A stretch of 64,000 bases of DNA, from contig NZ_JAMKMS010000001.1 in the NCBI RefSeq assembly GCF_023634655.1, forward strand, positions 310,001 through 374,000, written 5' to 3'. The position numbers and the translations under genes were made by a program. The notes under the pieces are model-generated. The model worked only from the letters and a program-made list of their open reading frames with translations. It did no database searches and was not told the DNA's origin. The stretch is from Vibrio methylphosphonaticus (lineage in GTDB: Bacteria; Pseudomonadota; Gammaproteobacteria; Enterobacterales; Vibrionaceae). This document shows, one piece after another, positions 20,132 through 31,313 of the stretch. Every line of letters starts with the position of its first letter. The stretch's first letter is position 1.

Positions 20132-21193
20132 CTAATTTGTTAATTCTATAATTTCGTTGGCTACACGTGTATCTGCGTCAAGTTTAGCGGCTTTTCGAGC
20201 ATTTATCGCCAAACTCACTAACTGCGCTCGATCTAAAACACGAACTTGTTCTGCCAGAGCATCCACCGTTAAGTCTGGTTGCTCAATCATATACGCAGCA
20301 GCACTATTGACTAGATGATCACCATTTAGCGCTTGTTGTCGGTCTTTATGCATAAATGGTACAAAAATAGCACCAACGCCAACCGCGGCCAGTTCCGAGA
20401 CCGTTAGGGCACCTGAACGACATACGACTACATCTGCCCATTGATACGCAGCGGATACATCATCAATAAAATCACTAACGGTAGCATTCGCTACGCCACA
20501 TTGTTGGTACTCACGACTCACCGACTCTTGATTGCCTTTACCTGCTTGATGACGGACCTCGTAACCGTCCCCTAAAACCTGCAATACAGGAGGAAGGGTC
20601 TTATTCAGAATCTGAGCGCCTTGGCTACCACCCATCACAAGAATGCGGATATTACCCTCTCGCTGAGCAAGGCGAGTCTCTGGTGGTTCAACATTCAATA
20701 AATCTTGTCTGACCGGATTGCCTACCACTTCTGCATCAGGAAATGCACCAGGAAAAGCTTGGAATACTTTTTGGGCAATCTTTGATAGCCAGCTATTCGT
20801 TAAGCCCGCAACACCATTTTGTTCATGCAATACGACTGGAACCCCTAAGCTCCAAGCGGCAATGCCCCCCGGACCACTAACGTATCCGCCCATACCGAGT
20901 ACCGCATCGGGTTGCCAATTTTTAAGGTGGGCTCTGGCTTGCAGAATCGCACTAAATATTTGAAATGGGGCCTTGATAAGCTTCGCAATACCTTGACCAC
21001 GCAACCCTTTAACCTTGATAAAATCGATTTCAATACCATGCTTTGGTACCAAATCGGCTTCCATTCGGTCCGCCGTGCCAAGCCAGCGAATATCCCAATC
21101 TTGCTCCTGAAGCCTTTTTGCAACAGCGAGGCCAGGGAAAACATGACCGCCAGTACCACCAGCCATCACCATTAATCGTTTATTTTTCTTCAT
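20132..21193 (-). CDS. murG: Lipid II synthase MurG (GlcNAc transferase)
   Basis: MurG transfers GlcNAc from UDP-GlcNAc to lipid I on the inner face of the membrane, making lipid II. The 353-residue GT-B glycosyltransferase shows the N-terminal G loop [18 protein letters not shown] (about 8-25). The second G loop [11 protein letters not shown] lies near 100, and the donor-site motif [12 protein letters not shown] starts the C-terminal half. [20 protein letters not shown] is the family's UDP-GlcNAc signature. Its start overlaps the end of ftsW by 14 nt, indicating coupled translation. Confidence 0.98.
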   Translation of the reverse strand: MKKNKRLMVMAGGTGGHVFPGLAVAKRLQEQDWDIRWLGTADRMEADLVPKHGIEIDFIKVKGLRGQGIAKLIKAPFQIFSAILQARAHLKNWQPDAVLGMGGYVSGPGGIAAWSLGVPVVLHEQNGVAGLTNSWLSKIAQKVFQAFPGAFPDAEVVGNPVRQDLLNVEPPETRLAQREGNIRILVMGGSQGAQILNKTLPPVLQVLGDGYEVRHQAGKGNQESVSREYQQCGVANATVSDFIDDVSAAYQWADVVVCRSGALTVSELAAVGVGAIFVPFMHKDRQQALNGDHLVNSAAAYMIEQPDLTVDALAEQVRVLDRAQLVSLAINARKAAKLDADTRVANEIIELTN

Positions 21194-22400
21194 TATTCAC
21201 TACTTTTTCTTCTGGCTCTTTTTGCGGTTTCTTAACCTCAACACTATCCGGCAACAGGCGACATTCATGGTCAATTCTCAGTAAAATTGACACCGCCACT
21301 GACATAATAATCAAACTCGAACCACCGTAGCTAATCAGTGGTAACGTTAAGCCTTTGGTTGGTACCATACCTGCCGCAGCGCCCACATTAACAAGGGTTT
21401 GAAAAGCAAACCAGATGCCAATAGCAAAAGAGAGATAGCCACCAAAGAGTTCTTGTTTTTCAAACGCTCTTTTACCAATAAATAGTGCTTTGATCACCAA
21501 ACTAAAGACTAACATCAAGACTAATACTACGCCGATATAGCCCAACTCTTCAGCCAGCACGGCAAAGACGAAATCGGTATGAGCTTCTGGTAAGTACTCC
21601 AGTTTTTGAACAGAATTACCGAGTCCTTGCCCCATCAAATTACCACGACCAAATGCCATCAGTGATTGAGTCAGCTGGTAACCACTTCCAAACGGATCTT
21701 CCCATGGATCTAAAAATGATGTCACTCGTCGTATACGGTAGGGCTCTGCTAAAATAAGACCTATTACTGCTGTCACGCCAGCCACAAGAAGCGCAATAAA
21801 GTGAGATAGTTTTGCTCCGGCAACAAACAGCATCCCAAATAACGTCACTAGCATCACGACAACAGACCCTAAATCAGGTTGCCCCAATAAGAGTACCGCC
21901 AATGTCATGAAGACCAAGATAGGTTTAATGAACCCACCAAAAAATGACTGCCGGACTTCATCTTGTTTACGAACCAAATAACCAGACATAAAAATAAATA
22001 GCGACAATTTCGCGACTTCTGCTGGTTGTAAGTTAAACAGTCCTAACGGGATCCAACGAGAAGCACCATTTACCGATTTACCCGCGACCAATACCACTAC
22101 GAGCAAAAAAACAGAAATTGCCAGAAGATAAGAGCTGTATTGAAACCATTTGTTGACCGGTATTTGTAGCACCACCGAGGACACACCGATGGCTAAGCAC
22201 AAAAAGATGGCGTGCCTGAACATAAAGTGGAAAGGCTGGTCGGTTAATCGAGAGCTGATGGGAAATGATGCTGACGTCACCATCACTAGGCCGATTAACA
22301 TTAAACCAAGTGCTAACCAGACAAGCTGTCGGTCATAAAGCGCCTTCGGTGCTGGCAGTGATAACCAATCTGAAGTGCGTTGTCTAACTTGATGAAACAT
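21180..22400 (-). CDS. ftsW: Septal peptidoglycan polymerase FtsW
   Basis: FtsW is the SEDS-family glycosyltransferase that polymerises lipid II at the septum together with FtsI. The 406-residue protein has about ten membrane segments. SEDS motifs visible include [29 protein letters not shown], the extracellular-loop segment [16 protein letters not shown] (with the catalytic Asp region), and the signature [12 protein letters not shown] near the C terminus. The cytoplasmic tail is charged ([10 protein letters not shown]). It lies between murD (16-nt gap) and murG (overlap). Confidence 0.97.
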   Translation of the reverse strand: MFHQVRQRTSDWLSLPAPKALYDRQLVWLALGLMLIGLVMVTSASFPISSRLTDQPFHFMFRHAIFLCLAIGVSSVVLQIPVNKWFQYSSYLLAISVFLLVVVLVAGKSVNGASRWIPLGLFNLQPAEVAKLSLFIFMSGYLVRKQDEVRQSFFGGFIKPILVFMTLAVLLLGQPDLGSVVVMLVTLFGMLFVAGAKLSHFIALLVAGVTAVIGLILAEPYRIRRVTSFLDPWEDPFGSGYQLTQSLMAFGRGNLMGQGLGNSVQKLEYLPEAHTDFVFAVLAEELGYIGVVLVLMLVFSLVIKALFIGKRAFEKQELFGGYLSFAIGIWFAFQTLVNVGAAAGMVPTKGLTLPLISYGGSSLIIMSVAVSILLRIDHECRLLPDSVEVKKPQKEPEEKVVNNEEK

Positions 22401-22416
22401 ACTCGACCTGTCCGTA

Positions 22417-23751
22417 TTAACTAACTTGTGGTGCGTAGTGCAAAGCTAATGCTGAAAAATGATCACCACGAGCCATAAAGTTGGCAAACTGATCAAAGCT
22501 TGCACATGCAGGAGAAAGCATCACCATATCGCCACCGGTAAGCTGAGGCGTAATATGAGCAATCGCGTCATCAAGCGAAGTGAATTGCTGAGCGTCCGAA
22601 GTAAGCTCGCTAAAACGCGCTTTGTCGCGGCCAAAACAACAAAGCATGACATTTAATCGAGACAACGGCTTCGCCAAAGCACTAAAATCCGCACCTTTAC
22701 CATCTCCACCAACAAGAAGATAAAGCTTACCCTCTAATGTTAATCCCGATAACGCGGCTAAGGTACTCGCGACATTTGTCGCTTTGGAGTCGTTGACCCA
22801 AGTTACGCCTTTATCCTTTACCACTACTTGGCAGCGATGGCTCAAGCCAGCATAGAGCATCAATGTGTCCATAGCGCGACGATAATCAATGCCCGCAAGC
22901 TTGAGTAACGCACAAGCCACAAGCGCATTCGACCAGTTATGTTTTCCGACAAGACTCAAGCGTGCTGTATCGATGATCGACTCACCATGATCCATTAACC
23001 ATGTCGAGCCTTGTGCCTTTAACATACCAAAGGCTTGATTATCAAAACCAAATGTCTCTATCAGGCAAGCGCTACCTAACTCGTCTGGGTATGTTTCTGG
23101 CTCTGCACGATTGACCAGGGCGTATTCAGCATTCATGAAAATACGGCGCTTTGCTTGCGCGTAATCGCTCATACCTTGATATCTGTCCATATGGTCTTCT
23201 GACAGATTTAAAAATGCTGCGACCGTTACCTTTAAACTCTCCGTTGTTTCCAGTTGGAAACTCGATAACTCTAAAACATAGAGATCGGCATCCATAGCAA
23301 GCAAATCTAAAGCAGGCACGCCAATATTGCCGCCAACACCAACCGACAGTCCCGCCGCTTTAGCCAGCGCGCCCGTCAGATCGGTCACCGTGCTTTTACC
23401 GTTAGAGCCGGTAATGGCGATGACCGGTTTGGTATTTGCCCAGGCAAACAGCTCAATATCCCCCACCACAGGAACGCCAAGCTGCCTTGCCACAACAATT
23501 TCAGGCGTCGCCAAAGCTATACCAGGATTACAAACCACAAGATCAGCCTCATTTAACCATTGCTGGTTAAAGCTTCCACAATGCAGCTCAATTCCGTCTG
23601 CGAGCGCATCTGCTCCTGGAGCTTGAGACCGAGAATCCATGACTCGAATATTAATCGGGTGCGGCAGTTTCTTTAGGTGGTTAACGACTGAGAGCCCGGT
23701 AATACCGAGCCCTACAACAACAACATTGTGAATATTTTGCCAACGTTCCAT
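22417..23751 (-). CDS. murD: UDP-N-acetylmuramoylalanine--D-glutamate ligase
   Basis: MurD adds D-glutamate to UDP-MurNAc-L-Ala. The 444-residue protein has an N-terminal nucleotide-binding loop [16 protein letters not shown], the ATP loop [15 protein letters not shown] near 113-127, [13 protein letters not shown] (metal/carbamylated-Lys region) and the C-terminal ligase domain with [12 protein letters not shown]. Length matches E. coli (438). It lies between mraY (21-nt gap) and ftsW in the dcw transcript. Confidence 0.97.
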   Translation of the reverse strand: MERWQNIHNVVVVGLGITGLSVVNHLKKLPHPINIRVMDSRSQAPGADALADGIELHCGSFNQQWLNEADLVVCNPGIALATPEIVVARQLGVPVVGDIELFAWANTKPVIAITGSNGKSTVTDLTGALAKAAGLSVGVGGNIGVPALDLLAMDADLYVLELSSFQLETTESLKVTVAAFLNLSEDHMDRYQGMSDYAQAKRRIFMNAEYALVNRAEPETYPDELGSACLIETFGFDNQAFGMLKAQGSTWLMDHGESIIDTARLSLVGKHNWSNALVACALLKLAGIDYRRAMDTLMLYAGLSHRCQVVVKDKGVTWVNDSKATNVASTLAALSGLTLEGKLYLLVGGDGKGADFSALAKPLSRLNVMLCCFGRDKARFSELTSDAQQFTSLDDAIAHITPQLTGGDMVMLSPACASFDQFANFMARGDHFSALALHYAPQVS

Positions 23752-23772
23752 GCTTACTTTTCCTAACGCGAC

Positions 23773-24855
23773 TTAGCGTACTTTTAGCGTGGCTAAACCA
23801 ATCAAAACAAGAACAATAGAGATAATCCAAAAACGTACGATAACGCGAGGTTCTGGCCATCCTTTCAGTTCATAGTGGTGATGGATAGGCGCCATACGGA
23901 AAATACGTTGCCCACGTAGCTTGTAAGAACCTACCTGCAAAATCACCGACAGCGTTTCCATAACAAAAACACCCCCCATGATCACTAATACGAACTCTTG
24001 GCGAACCAATACCGCGATGACACCAAGCGCGCCACCCAATGCAAGTGAGCCCACATCGCCCATAAACACTTGAGCTGGGTAAGTGTTAAACCACAGAAAA
24101 CCAAGCCCCGCCCCAACGATCGCAGTACAAACAACCACCAGCTCAGACGTATAAGGGATATGAGGAATGTGCAGATAATTGGCAAAGTTCACGTTACCCG
24201 TTGCCCATGCAATAACTGCGAAACCAGCGGCTACCAACACTGTTGGCATAATCGCCAAACCATCTAAGCCATCGGTCAAATTCACCGCATTGCTGGTACC
24301 CACAATAACAAAGTAAGTGAATACGATGTAAAACAGCCCCATTTGTGGCATAACATCTTTAAAGAAAGGCACCACTAGTTGGGTTGCAGCAGTATCCTGT
24401 CCATGAGCATACAAGGCAAATGCTACCACGAGAGCAATCATGGATTGCCAAAAATACTTCCAGCGCGCAATCAAACCATCGGTGTTTTTACGTACTACTT
24501 TACGGTAATCATCGACAAAGCCGACAGCTCCATAGCCAAGCAGGACAAAGAGAACCGCCCATACATAAGGGTTACTCAAGTCAGACCAAAGCAAAATGGT
24601 AATGGTAATGGCAAACAAGATCATTACGCCGCCCATTGTCGGTGTGCCGCGTTTGCTAAAGTGGGATTCTGGACCTTCGTTACGAACCACTTGACCGATT
24701 TGCAGCATCTGCAATTTAGCGATCATTTTTGGTCCCATCCATAAGGATATGCCTAGCGCCGTCAATACACTGACAATCGCTCTAAATGACAGGTATTCAA
24801 AAAGACGAAAAAAAGAAAAGTATGGCTGAAGCAGCTCTGCAAGCCAAATAATCAT
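23773..24855 (-). CDS. mraY: Phospho-MurNAc-pentapeptide transferase
   Basis: MraY links phospho-MurNAc-pentapeptide to undecaprenyl phosphate, making lipid I. The 360-residue protein has ten predicted membrane helices. Family motifs are present: FVDDYRK (Asp-Asp pair near 116), [10 protein letters not shown] near 193, [11 protein letters not shown] near 267 and the histidine loop [13 protein letters not shown] near 320-332. Length is identical to E. coli MraY (360). Its start overlaps the murF stop by 4 nt (ATGA). Confidence 0.98.
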   Translation of the reverse strand: MIIWLAELLQPYFSFFRLFEYLSFRAIVSVLTALGISLWMGPKMIAKLQMLQIGQVVRNEGPESHFSKRGTPTMGGVMILFAITITILLWSDLSNPYVWAVLFVLLGYGAVGFVDDYRKVVRKNTDGLIARWKYFWQSMIALVVAFALYAHGQDTAATQLVVPFFKDVMPQMGLFYIVFTYFVIVGTSNAVNLTDGLDGLAIMPTVLVAAGFAVIAWATGNVNFANYLHIPHIPYTSELVVVCTAIVGAGLGFLWFNTYPAQVFMGDVGSLALGGALGVIAVLVRQEFVLVIMGGVFVMETLSVILQVGSYKLRGQRIFRMAPIHHHYELKGWPEPRVIVRFWIISIVLVLIGLATLKVR

Positions 24856-26210
24856 GTAAAGTTCTCCTTCAGTGCTGTCGCTACTTTAAACATACCGGCA
24901 CTGTTCGCCCCTTTCACCAATAAGGTGTGAGAGGTCTGATTTAATAATAGATGTTGCTCAATATAATTAAGCATAGTGTCGTGACTTTTAAAATGCTGAC
25001 CACCGCAAAGGTCACTGATCACTTTCGCATCTTCACCATAGGTTAAAACATGCTCGAAAGCGAAAGGTGCAGCATGTTGTCCGACTTCTTTGTGAAGTGC
25101 AAGGCTTTCATGCCCCAATTCCGCCATGTTACCCAAAATCAACCAGCGCTCTCCTTCAAACTGGGAGAGCAGGTCTACCGCGGCTTTCATCGCGGGCACA
25201 CTGGCGTTGTAGCTATCGTCAATCAAGGTGATCGTGTCGGTGAGTGCTTCTACCTCAACACGGCCTTTCACTTTCTCTAACGTTTTCAATCCAAGTTGAA
25301 TATGCGCTAATGTCCCACCACATTGCACCGCAAGTGCCGCGGCCGCAATCGCATTACTCACGTTGTGAGCCCCCACTAAACCAAGCTGAATCGCAACTTG
25401 TCCGATAGGCGTATGCAGTGTAAATGAGGAGCTACCCTTTGATGACATTGCTATGTCAGAAGCAAAATAGTCTGCGTCAGAGTTTTGCTGAGCAAAAGTG
25501 ACCACGCATTTATCACGCAGTACGTCTTGCCACATTGCTCCACCTTGGCTATCAAGATTAACCAAAGCCACTCCTCCCGCTTGCAAGCCTTGGTAAATTT
25601 CACCTTTGGCTTGTTTTACACCATCAAGAGAACCAAACCCTTCAAGGTGAGCTTCTGCGACATTATTCACTATCGCGATATCAGGGTGGGTAAGTTGCGT
25701 GGTGTAAGCAATTTCACCAATATGATTAGCACCCATTTCAATCACAGCGAAATCATCATCTTTGGTGCTTCTTAATAGCGTCAAAGGCACACCGATATCA
25801 TTGTTGAAGTTGCCAGCGGTATATAGCACCTGCCCCTGCTGGTTTAAAATGCTCGCCACCATCTCTTTAACGGTCGTTTTTCCACAACTGCCAGTAATCG
25901 CGATCGTTTTAGCGTGGCAGCATTGATGCACGTATTCACCGAGCTGACCCAGAGCCTTCAAAGAATCGTCAACGATAATTTGCGCAATATCGATGTCGAG
26001 CACTCGCTCGACAATAACGGCGGTGGCTCCATTGTCTTTGGCCTGACCAACAAAGTCATGCGCATCAAAGCGCTCACCAACTAAGGCAATAAACAGCGCA
26101 CCCGCTTCGATCGCTCGAGTGTCGGTTGTGACGTTATCAACCTGTGCATCTTCACCAACCAATCGTCCATCGACAACTTGCGCCAGCTTAGATAAAGCAA
26201 GAGTAATCAT
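24852..26210 (-). CDS. murF: UDP-MurNAc-tripeptide--D-alanyl-D-alanine ligase
   Basis: MurF adds the D-Ala-D-Ala dipeptide to complete the UDP-MurNAc-pentapeptide. The 452-residue protein shows the MurF N-terminal fold (about 1-80), ATP loop [16 protein letters not shown] near 107-122, [26 protein letters not shown] near 330 and a C-terminal ligase domain. It overlaps murE upstream and mraY downstream, each by 4 nt. With no ddl gene in this cluster, the dipeptide must come from a ligase encoded elsewhere. Confidence 0.97.
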   Translation of the reverse strand: MITLALSKLAQVVDGRLVGEDAQVDNVTTDTRAIEAGALFIALVGERFDAHDFVGQAKDNGATAVIVERVLDIDIAQIIVDDSLKALGQLGEYVHQCCHAKTIAITGSCGKTTVKEMVASILNQQGQVLYTAGNFNNDIGVPLTLLRSTKDDDFAVIEMGANHIGEIAYTTQLTHPDIAIVNNVAEAHLEGFGSLDGVKQAKGEIYQGLQAGGVALVNLDSQGGAMWQDVLRDKCVVTFAQQNSDADYFASDIAMSSKGSSSFTLHTPIGQVAIQLGLVGAHNVSNAIAAAALAVQCGGTLAHIQLGLKTLEKVKGRVEVEALTDTITLIDDSYNASVPAMKAAVDLLSQFEGERWLILGNMAELGHESLALHKEVGQHAAPFAFEHVLTYGEDAKVISDLCGGQHFKSHDTMLNYIEQHLLLNQTSHTLLVKGANSAGMFKVATALKENFT

Positions 26211-27691
26211 AAGTCTATCCCTAACAAAGTCGCGGCTGATTCACGATCAGAGTAATGCCGAGACTCTTGACCAATCACCTGATAATCCTCATGCCCTTTA
26301 CCGGCTAGTAAAATAATATCGGCAATCCCAGCATTAGATACGGCAAGCTTAGCCGCTTCAAACCGGCTATGTTGCACCAAAATGGAGTCAGGACTTTGCA
26401 CACCGGCTAGCATATCAGCCACGATGGCGGCAGGATCTTCACTACGAGGGTTATCATCACTAAGAATGACATGATCGGCTAACTGTTCGGCAATACTGGC
26501 CATAAGCGGTCGTTTACCTTTATCACGATCACCACCACATCCGACAATCACCCAAAGCTTACCCTCACAGTGTACACGCAGTGCTTGAAGCGCTTTTTCT
26601 AGTGCATCTGGCGTGTGCGCATAATCCACCACAATTTTCGGCTTCGATACGGCGTGAAATAATTCCATTCGCCCTAAGACCGGCTGTAAGTGTTGAGCAC
26701 ACTCAATTAATTGTTGTTTATCAAAACCTAAACGAAGCAAAGCGGCAAATGCCAGCATGACGTTACACGCGTTAAATTCACCAATAAGCGGCGCCTTTAG
26801 GTGACCTTGGCCAAAGCAACCATCAAAGTCGATTTCAATACCACTTTCACTGTATTTGACCTGACTTGCCCACAACGCATGTTGCCCTATTGGGTGACCA
26901 TTAACGGAAACCGCTATCGCATCAGGGCGAGCTTCAAGCCAACGCAATCCCACTTCATCATCGACATTAATAACCGCGTGCTCACAGTGATGTTGTGTAA
27001 ACAGCTGTTGTTTCGCCGCTTCATAATCAGCCATTGTGCCATGGTAGTCCAAGTGATCTCGGCTAAGATTGGTAAAAATGCCCAACTTAAAAGGCACTGC
27101 GGCGACACGGCCTTGGATCAAACCGTGAGAAGAGACTTCCATTGCGGTATACAATGCACCCTGCGCATCTAAAGAGGCGAGTGTTTTTTGCACTTCAATG
27201 GCATTACCCGTGGTGTTCTTTGCCACTTCAAGCGTCTGCAAAAATCCGTTACCCGTTGTTCCCATCACTGCCGCACGTAGACCAAGTAATTCGATCCACT
27301 GGGCGATGAGTTGAGTGATGGTGGTCTTGCCGTTCGTCCCGGTAATCCCAATCACATCTTGCTGATAACGGTAGAGACGTGATGCGAGTACTGATAGAAA
27401 ACCGTCTAAGCCATAAAGATAAACAATCGGCACTGAACCCGTTAAGGATACTTGCCCATGTTGACTTTCTTCATCGGCTTGAGCAATCACGCTACTGGCG
27501 CCAGCCGCAATGGCCTTTTCGATGAAGCGACGACCATCCATTTCATGGCCAATAATGGCAACGAAGGTATCTCCTTGGGTAATAGCACGGCTATCCAACT
27601 CAAGGTTAGCTACGTCAATAGCATCAAGGGTTTTATTGTCGATCTTAAGCCAAGGCTCAAGCAACGCTGTCAATGTCAAAGACGTCAACAT
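26207..27691 (-). CDS. murE: UDP-MurNAc-L-Ala-D-Glu:meso-DAP ligase
   Basis: MurE adds the third stem residue. The 494-residue protein has ATP loop [15 protein letters not shown] near 115-129, [12 protein letters not shown] near 210 and [15 protein letters not shown]. The DNPR motif (in [11 protein letters not shown], near 410) marks meso-diaminopimelate rather than lysine as substrate, consistent with a Gram-negative wall and with dapB in this window. Length matches E. coli (495). It starts 16 nt after ftsI and overlaps murF. Confidence 0.98.
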   Translation of the reverse strand: MLTSLTLTALLEPWLKIDNKTLDAIDVANLELDSRAITQGDTFVAIIGHEMDGRRFIEKAIAAGASSVIAQADEESQHGQVSLTGSVPIVYLYGLDGFLSVLASRLYRYQQDVIGITGTNGKTTITQLIAQWIELLGLRAAVMGTTGNGFLQTLEVAKNTTGNAIEVQKTLASLDAQGALYTAMEVSSHGLIQGRVAAVPFKLGIFTNLSRDHLDYHGTMADYEAAKQQLFTQHHCEHAVINVDDEVGLRWLEARPDAIAVSVNGHPIGQHALWASQVKYSESGIEIDFDGCFGQGHLKAPLIGEFNACNVMLAFAALLRLGFDKQQLIECAQHLQPVLGRMELFHAVSKPKIVVDYAHTPDALEKALQALRVHCEGKLWVIVGCGGDRDKGKRPLMASIAEQLADHVILSDDNPRSEDPAAIVADMLAGVQSPDSILVQHSRFEAAKLAVSNAGIADIILLAGKGHEDYQVIGQESRHYSDRESAATLLGIDL

Positions 27692-27706
27692 AGAAATAGC
27701 TCACTT

Positions 27707-29437
27707 TTATTGAAACTGATTTTCATCAGGCGCAACATTCAAAATCTGCAACGCCCCTTTCATAATTTCTGAGAATACGGGTCCGGCAACCGAGCCACCG
27801 TAGTATTGATCACCCTGCGGCTCATTAATCACAACCACCAACGACACCCGAGGCCGACTGACCGGCGCAACTCCGGCAGTTAACGCGACATATTCATCGC
27901 TGTATCCACCGGCACTCGCTTTACGTGATGTTCCGGTTTTCGCCGCAACACGATATCCCGGCACTGCCGCTCGAGTAGCGGTTCCGCCAGGCTGAGTAAC
28001 CCCTTCAAGGTAGTGCAGAACTTGCAGCGCATTATCGTGCTCCATTACCTGCTTAGAGAGATCTTGTTGATTATTTTCAATGATATGCACTGGCTGGTAC
28101 AGGCCGGCATTACCTAACGTCGCGTACGCATGTGCGAGTTGTAATGGTGTAATTGAGATACCGTAACCGAATGCCAGTGTCGCAATTTCAAATTTAGACC
28201 AACGGCGGCGATTTGGAAAAATCCCCGATGCTTCACCGATAAGATTAAGTCCCGACACTTGCCCAAAACCAATCGAGCTGTACATGCCCAATAACGCTTC
28301 CAAAGGCATATCTAACGCCAATTTCGCCACGCCAATGTTACTCGACTTTTGCAATATTTTGGCGAGATCGGCTTTCCCTACCTTAGACGTATCTCGTACT
28401 CGGCTGCCGCCAATCTGCATAATACCATTGCCGGTATCAATCACTGTTTTATCGTCAGCGATGCCCGCTTCTAATGCGGCAAGCACAACAAACGGTTTCA
28501 CCGTAGAGCCGGGCTCCATTGAATCGGTAATCACGCGATTTCGCATAGTGAACGACTGGCGCGACGTTCGGTTATTAGGGTTATAAGAGGGGGCATTCAC
28601 CATGGCGAGTACCGCACCCGTTTCAACATCTATCATTACCGCGCTGCCCGATGTGGCACGATAGTCGGCGACCGCTTGCTTAATCGCACGATACGCTATC
28701 GCCTGCAGGCGTTGGTCAATCGTTAACTCTAATGGTTTGCCTTCTTCTCGCTCCTCGAGAGAGATATTTTCAACCACTCGTCCATAGCGGTCTTTACGAA
28801 TAATTCGCTTACCGGCTTCACCCGTTAACCATTTATCATAACTGCGCTCGACGCCTTCAAGTCCATGACCATCGATGCCCGTCACACCCACTAAGTGCGA
28901 ACTCACTTCCCCCGCGGGATAATAACGGCGAGATTCTGCTTTAAGTCCAATCCCAGATAGCTTGAGTTCTTTAATATACTTCGCCATCGCAGGACTGACT
29001 TGGCGTTGAAGATAGATAAAACGACGTGATTTATTCTTGTTAATTTTTGCGATTAAACCTTGGCGGTCTAAACCTAAGACATCAGCAAGAGCATGCCAGC
29101 GGTCAATTTCTCGAAAACCACCATCTTTAAAAATAGTCGCAGGGTCGGCCCAAACCGCTTGAACAGGTACGCTCACCGCAAGTGGCTCACCATTACGATC
29201 AGAAATAATACCACGCGCTGACGGTAAGGCTTTGACTCGGACAGAACGAAGATCCCCTTGCTTAATCAAGTTATCGGGTTCAATCACCTGGATATAACCA
29301 ATTCTCGCCAACAGAGCGATAAAGATAACAATGACCGCCCCTAACACCGTACGAAAGCGCCACGGTATCATGGTTGGTGATGGAGGTTGAGGGGTGGGCT
29401 TTTTCTTGGTGGGGTTGCTAGCTTTTTTGCCTTTCAT
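27707..29437 (-). CDS. ftsI: Septal transpeptidase FtsI (PBP3)
   Basis: FtsI cross-links septal peptidoglycan in complex with FtsW. The 576-residue protein has a basic, Pro/Lys-rich cytoplasmic tail, one membrane helix (about 33-52), a pedestal domain including RGIISDRNGEPLAVS, and a C-terminal transpeptidase domain. All three active-site motifs are visible: SXXK in GSTVKPF, SXN in KSSNIGVAKL and KTG in AKTGTSRKA. It overlaps ftsL by 4 nt. Length agrees with E. coli (588). Confidence 0.98.
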   Translation of the reverse strand: MKGKKASNPTKKKPTPQPPSPTMIPWRFRTVLGAVIVIFIALLARIGYIQVIEPDNLIKQGDLRSVRVKALPSARGIISDRNGEPLAVSVPVQAVWADPATIFKDGGFREIDRWHALADVLGLDRQGLIAKINKNKSRRFIYLQRQVSPAMAKYIKELKLSGIGLKAESRRYYPAGEVSSHLVGVTGIDGHGLEGVERSYDKWLTGEAGKRIIRKDRYGRVVENISLEEREEGKPLELTIDQRLQAIAYRAIKQAVADYRATSGSAVMIDVETGAVLAMVNAPSYNPNNRTSRQSFTMRNRVITDSMEPGSTVKPFVVLAALEAGIADDKTVIDTGNGIMQIGGSRVRDTSKVGKADLAKILQKSSNIGVAKLALDMPLEALLGMYSSIGFGQVSGLNLIGEASGIFPNRRRWSKFEIATLAFGYGISITPLQLAHAYATLGNAGLYQPVHIIENNQQDLSKQVMEHDNALQVLHYLEGVTQPGGTATRAAVPGYRVAAKTGTSRKASAGGYSDEYVALTAGVAPVSRPRVSLVVVINEPQGDQYYGGSVAGPVFSEIMKGALQILNVAPDENQFQ

Positions 29438-29754
29438 TTGAGAGAAACCACTACTTCCTTGCTTGCATCTGGACGCTTCATATCAAGCTCTTGCTTCGCC
29501 ATAGCTTGAACACGGCTATGTTCAGAGAGGGCGTTTTCTTCTAACAGCAAGTTTCGCCACTCATTATCCAATCTTTCACGTTCTTGCAACGCCATGTCTT
29601 TTTCGTTCACAGCTTGTCGGGTATGGTGAGTGGCAAACACCACTCCCATCGCCGTCGCAAAAATAAGCATAAGCGCAATAAGAGGTAATCGACCTACCGT
29701 GATAAGATCGAAAAAGATAACTTTCGCAAGATTATGCTTAGGCTCGTTAGACAT
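29434..29754 (-). CDS. ftsL: Cell division protein FtsL
   Basis: A 106-residue bitopic protein with a short cytoplasmic tail, one membrane helix (about 22-41, GRLPLIALMLIFATAMGVVF) and a periplasmic coiled-coil segment rich in Glu, Arg and Leu (about 50-90). It forms a complex with FtsB and FtsQ that activates FtsWI. Sequence is weakly conserved in this family, so identity rests on size, topology and position between rsmH (11-nt gap) and ftsI (4-nt overlap). Confidence 0.94.
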   Translation of the reverse strand: MSNEPKHNLAKVIFFDLITVGRLPLIALMLIFATAMGVVFATHHTRQAVNEKDMALQERERLDNEWRNLLLEENALSEHSRVQAMAKQELDMKRPDASKEVVVSLK

Positions 29755-29765
29755 CCACTTGTCCG

Positions 29766-30716
29766 TTACAGTTTTTCGGCCACACGAAGCACAGAGCTTC
29801 TTGAGCGTGTATTGACTTCCACTTCTTGATCGGTCGGTTTTAACGCTTTACCCACCGCTTTAAGATTAGCGCTACCTAAGGCACGAATTTGAGCTTCTGT
29901 CATCGGAATACCATGAGGTACTTGTGGGCCTCGACTCTCTTTACGAATAAAGTGCTTCACCATGCGATCTTCTAACGAGTGAAAACTGATCACTGATAGA
30001 CGCCCTTCTGGCGCTAAAATACTGGCCGCGCCTTTCAATGCTGTGTCTATTTCATCAAGCTCGCTGTTGATGTAAATACGAAACGCTTGAAAGCTGCGTG
30101 TCGCAGGGTGTTTTTTCTCTTTAAAACTCTTTGGTGCCGCCTCAGAAATTAACTTAGCAAGCTGGCTAGTACGCGTGAGCGGCTCTTTGTCTTCATCTGC
30201 ACGATGAGCCACAATCGCTTTCGCGATGCGGCGAGCGTGTTTGTCTTCACCAAACTCGCGAATAACCCAAGTAATGTCATCTAAGTCCGCTTCTGCTAAC
30301 CATTGCGATACAGGCATACCCGACGTTGGGTCCATACGCATATCAAGCGGACCATCTTTCATAAAGCTAAATCCACGTTCCGCATCATCAAGCTGCGGTG
30401 AAGACACCCCGAGATCGAGCAACACACCATCGACTTTACCGACGAGATCATAACGCTCTGCGTATTCCGCCATGCCAGAAAATGGACCATGGATGATAGT
30501 AAAGCGAGGATCGTTAATTTTACCCGCCTCTTCAATCGCTTGTGGATCGCGGTCAATACTATAAAGGCGACCACTTTCACCTAATTGTGAAAGAATTTGA
30601 CGACTGTGACCACCACGACCAAACGTGCCATCTATATAGATACCGTCAGGCTTAATGGCTAGGCCGTCGATGGATTCATGCAGTAAAACTGAAACGTGTT
30701 GAAAGGATTCGCTCAT
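29766..30716 (-). CDS. rsmH: 16S rRNA m4C1402 methyltransferase RsmH
   Basis: RsmH N4-methylates C1402 of 16S rRNA using S-adenosylmethionine. From ATG 30716 it is 316 residues. It shows the SAM loop [15 protein letters not shown] near the N terminus, [40 protein letters not shown] and SFHSLEDR, all family signatures. A TTG four codons upstream is rejected. It is the first gene of the dcw cluster here: mraZ, which precedes it in E. coli, is absent and rnpB takes its place. The partner enzyme rsmI, which 2'-O-methylates the same C1402, lies just beyond rnpB. Confidence 0.97.
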   Translation of the reverse strand: MSESFQHVSVLLHESIDGLAIKPDGIYIDGTFGRGGHSRQILSQLGESGRLYSIDRDPQAIEEAGKINDPRFTIIHGPFSGMAEYAERYDLVGKVDGVLLDLGVSSPQLDDAERGFSFMKDGPLDMRMDPTSGMPVSQWLAEADLDDITWVIREFGEDKHARRIAKAIVAHRADEDKEPLTRTSQLAKLISEAAPKSFKEKKHPATRSFQAFRIYINSELDEIDTALKGAASILAPEGRLSVISFHSLEDRMVKHFIRKESRGPQVPHGIPMTEAQIRALGSANLKAVGKALKPTDQEVEVNTRSRSSVLRVAEKL

Positions 30717-30825
30717 GGGTGATCTCAAGAGTTGCTTAGGGCAAAGATGACCAGTGTACTGATTTCACGAAGTAACGTCATCTGGTTAAGTTCAGCCTAA
30801 CGTAAAGATAGGTGATAAAAAAGCA

Positions 30826-30863
30826 AAAAACCCATCACAAAATCAATTTGTAATGGGTTTTTC
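30826..30863 (-). terminator. Rho-independent terminator of rnpB
   Basis: Minus-strand arms AAACCCATTACAA and TTGTGATGGGTTT (one mismatch) are followed by T6. The hairpin begins 6 nt after the mature 3' end of RNase P RNA. Confidence 0.88.
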
Positions 30864-30868
30864 TTAAA

Positions 30869-31275
30869 AGGTGAAGTTGACCTATAAGCCGGGTTCTGTA
30901 TCCGCCTAAGCGGTGATAGCCATTCGTCTAGGCCAGCAATCGCTCACTGGCTCAAGCAACCTACCCGCTTCCTTACGCGAGCCGCGCAATGTGAAAGCCT
31001 ATTTGGTCTTGCTCCGGGTGGAGTTTACCCTGCAACGAACTGTTACCAGTCGTCCGGTGCGCTCTTACCGCACCCTTTCAGCCTTACCTGTGCTCTTTCC
31101 GAAGAAATAGAGCCATCGGCGGTCTTCTCTCTGCTGCACTTGTCGTGGGCTTGCGCCCCCCAGGCGTTACCTGGCACCCTGCTCTGTGGAGCCCGGACTT
31201 TCCTCCCCTCCGTCAGTCTCCCCCAAGACAAGCTCAAGGGGACGTCAACGAAGCAGCGACTATCTGGTCAACTTC
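30869..31275 (-). ncRNA. rnpB: RNase P RNA (M1 RNA), bacterial type A
   Basis: The catalytic RNA of ribonuclease P, which matures tRNA 5' ends. About 407 nt on the minus strand. Its 5' end GAAGTTGACCAGATAGTCGC and 3' end GGTCAACTTCACCT pair with each other and align with the E. coli M1 termini. Universal blocks are intact: GGAGGGGAGGAAAGTCCGG, GCTCCACAGAGCAGGGTGCC, AGGTAACGCC, and CTGGCTCAAGC-type J/P regions near the 3' end. Termini were placed by comparison with E. coli, so they may be off by a base or two. Confidence 0.95.
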
Positions 31276-31284
31276 AGGCCGCGG

Positions 31285-31313
31285 ATTGTATAGGAGCACG
31301 AGCAATTACTCAA
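31285..31313 (-). promoter_or_regulatory. rnpB promoter embedded in the end of rsmI
   Basis: On the minus strand TTGAGT (31308-31313) and TACAAT (31285-31290) are 17 nt apart and end 9 nt before the RNA 5' end, with a GC-rich discriminator (CCGCGGCCT). The -35 covers the last two codons of rsmI and the first base of its stop codon. The discriminator composition suggests stringent, growth-rate-linked control. Confidence 0.75.

Noticed and set aside
24379..24744. 121-codon plus-strand ORF opposite mraY
   Set aside because: Antisense shadow of a conserved membrane gene with no start signals.
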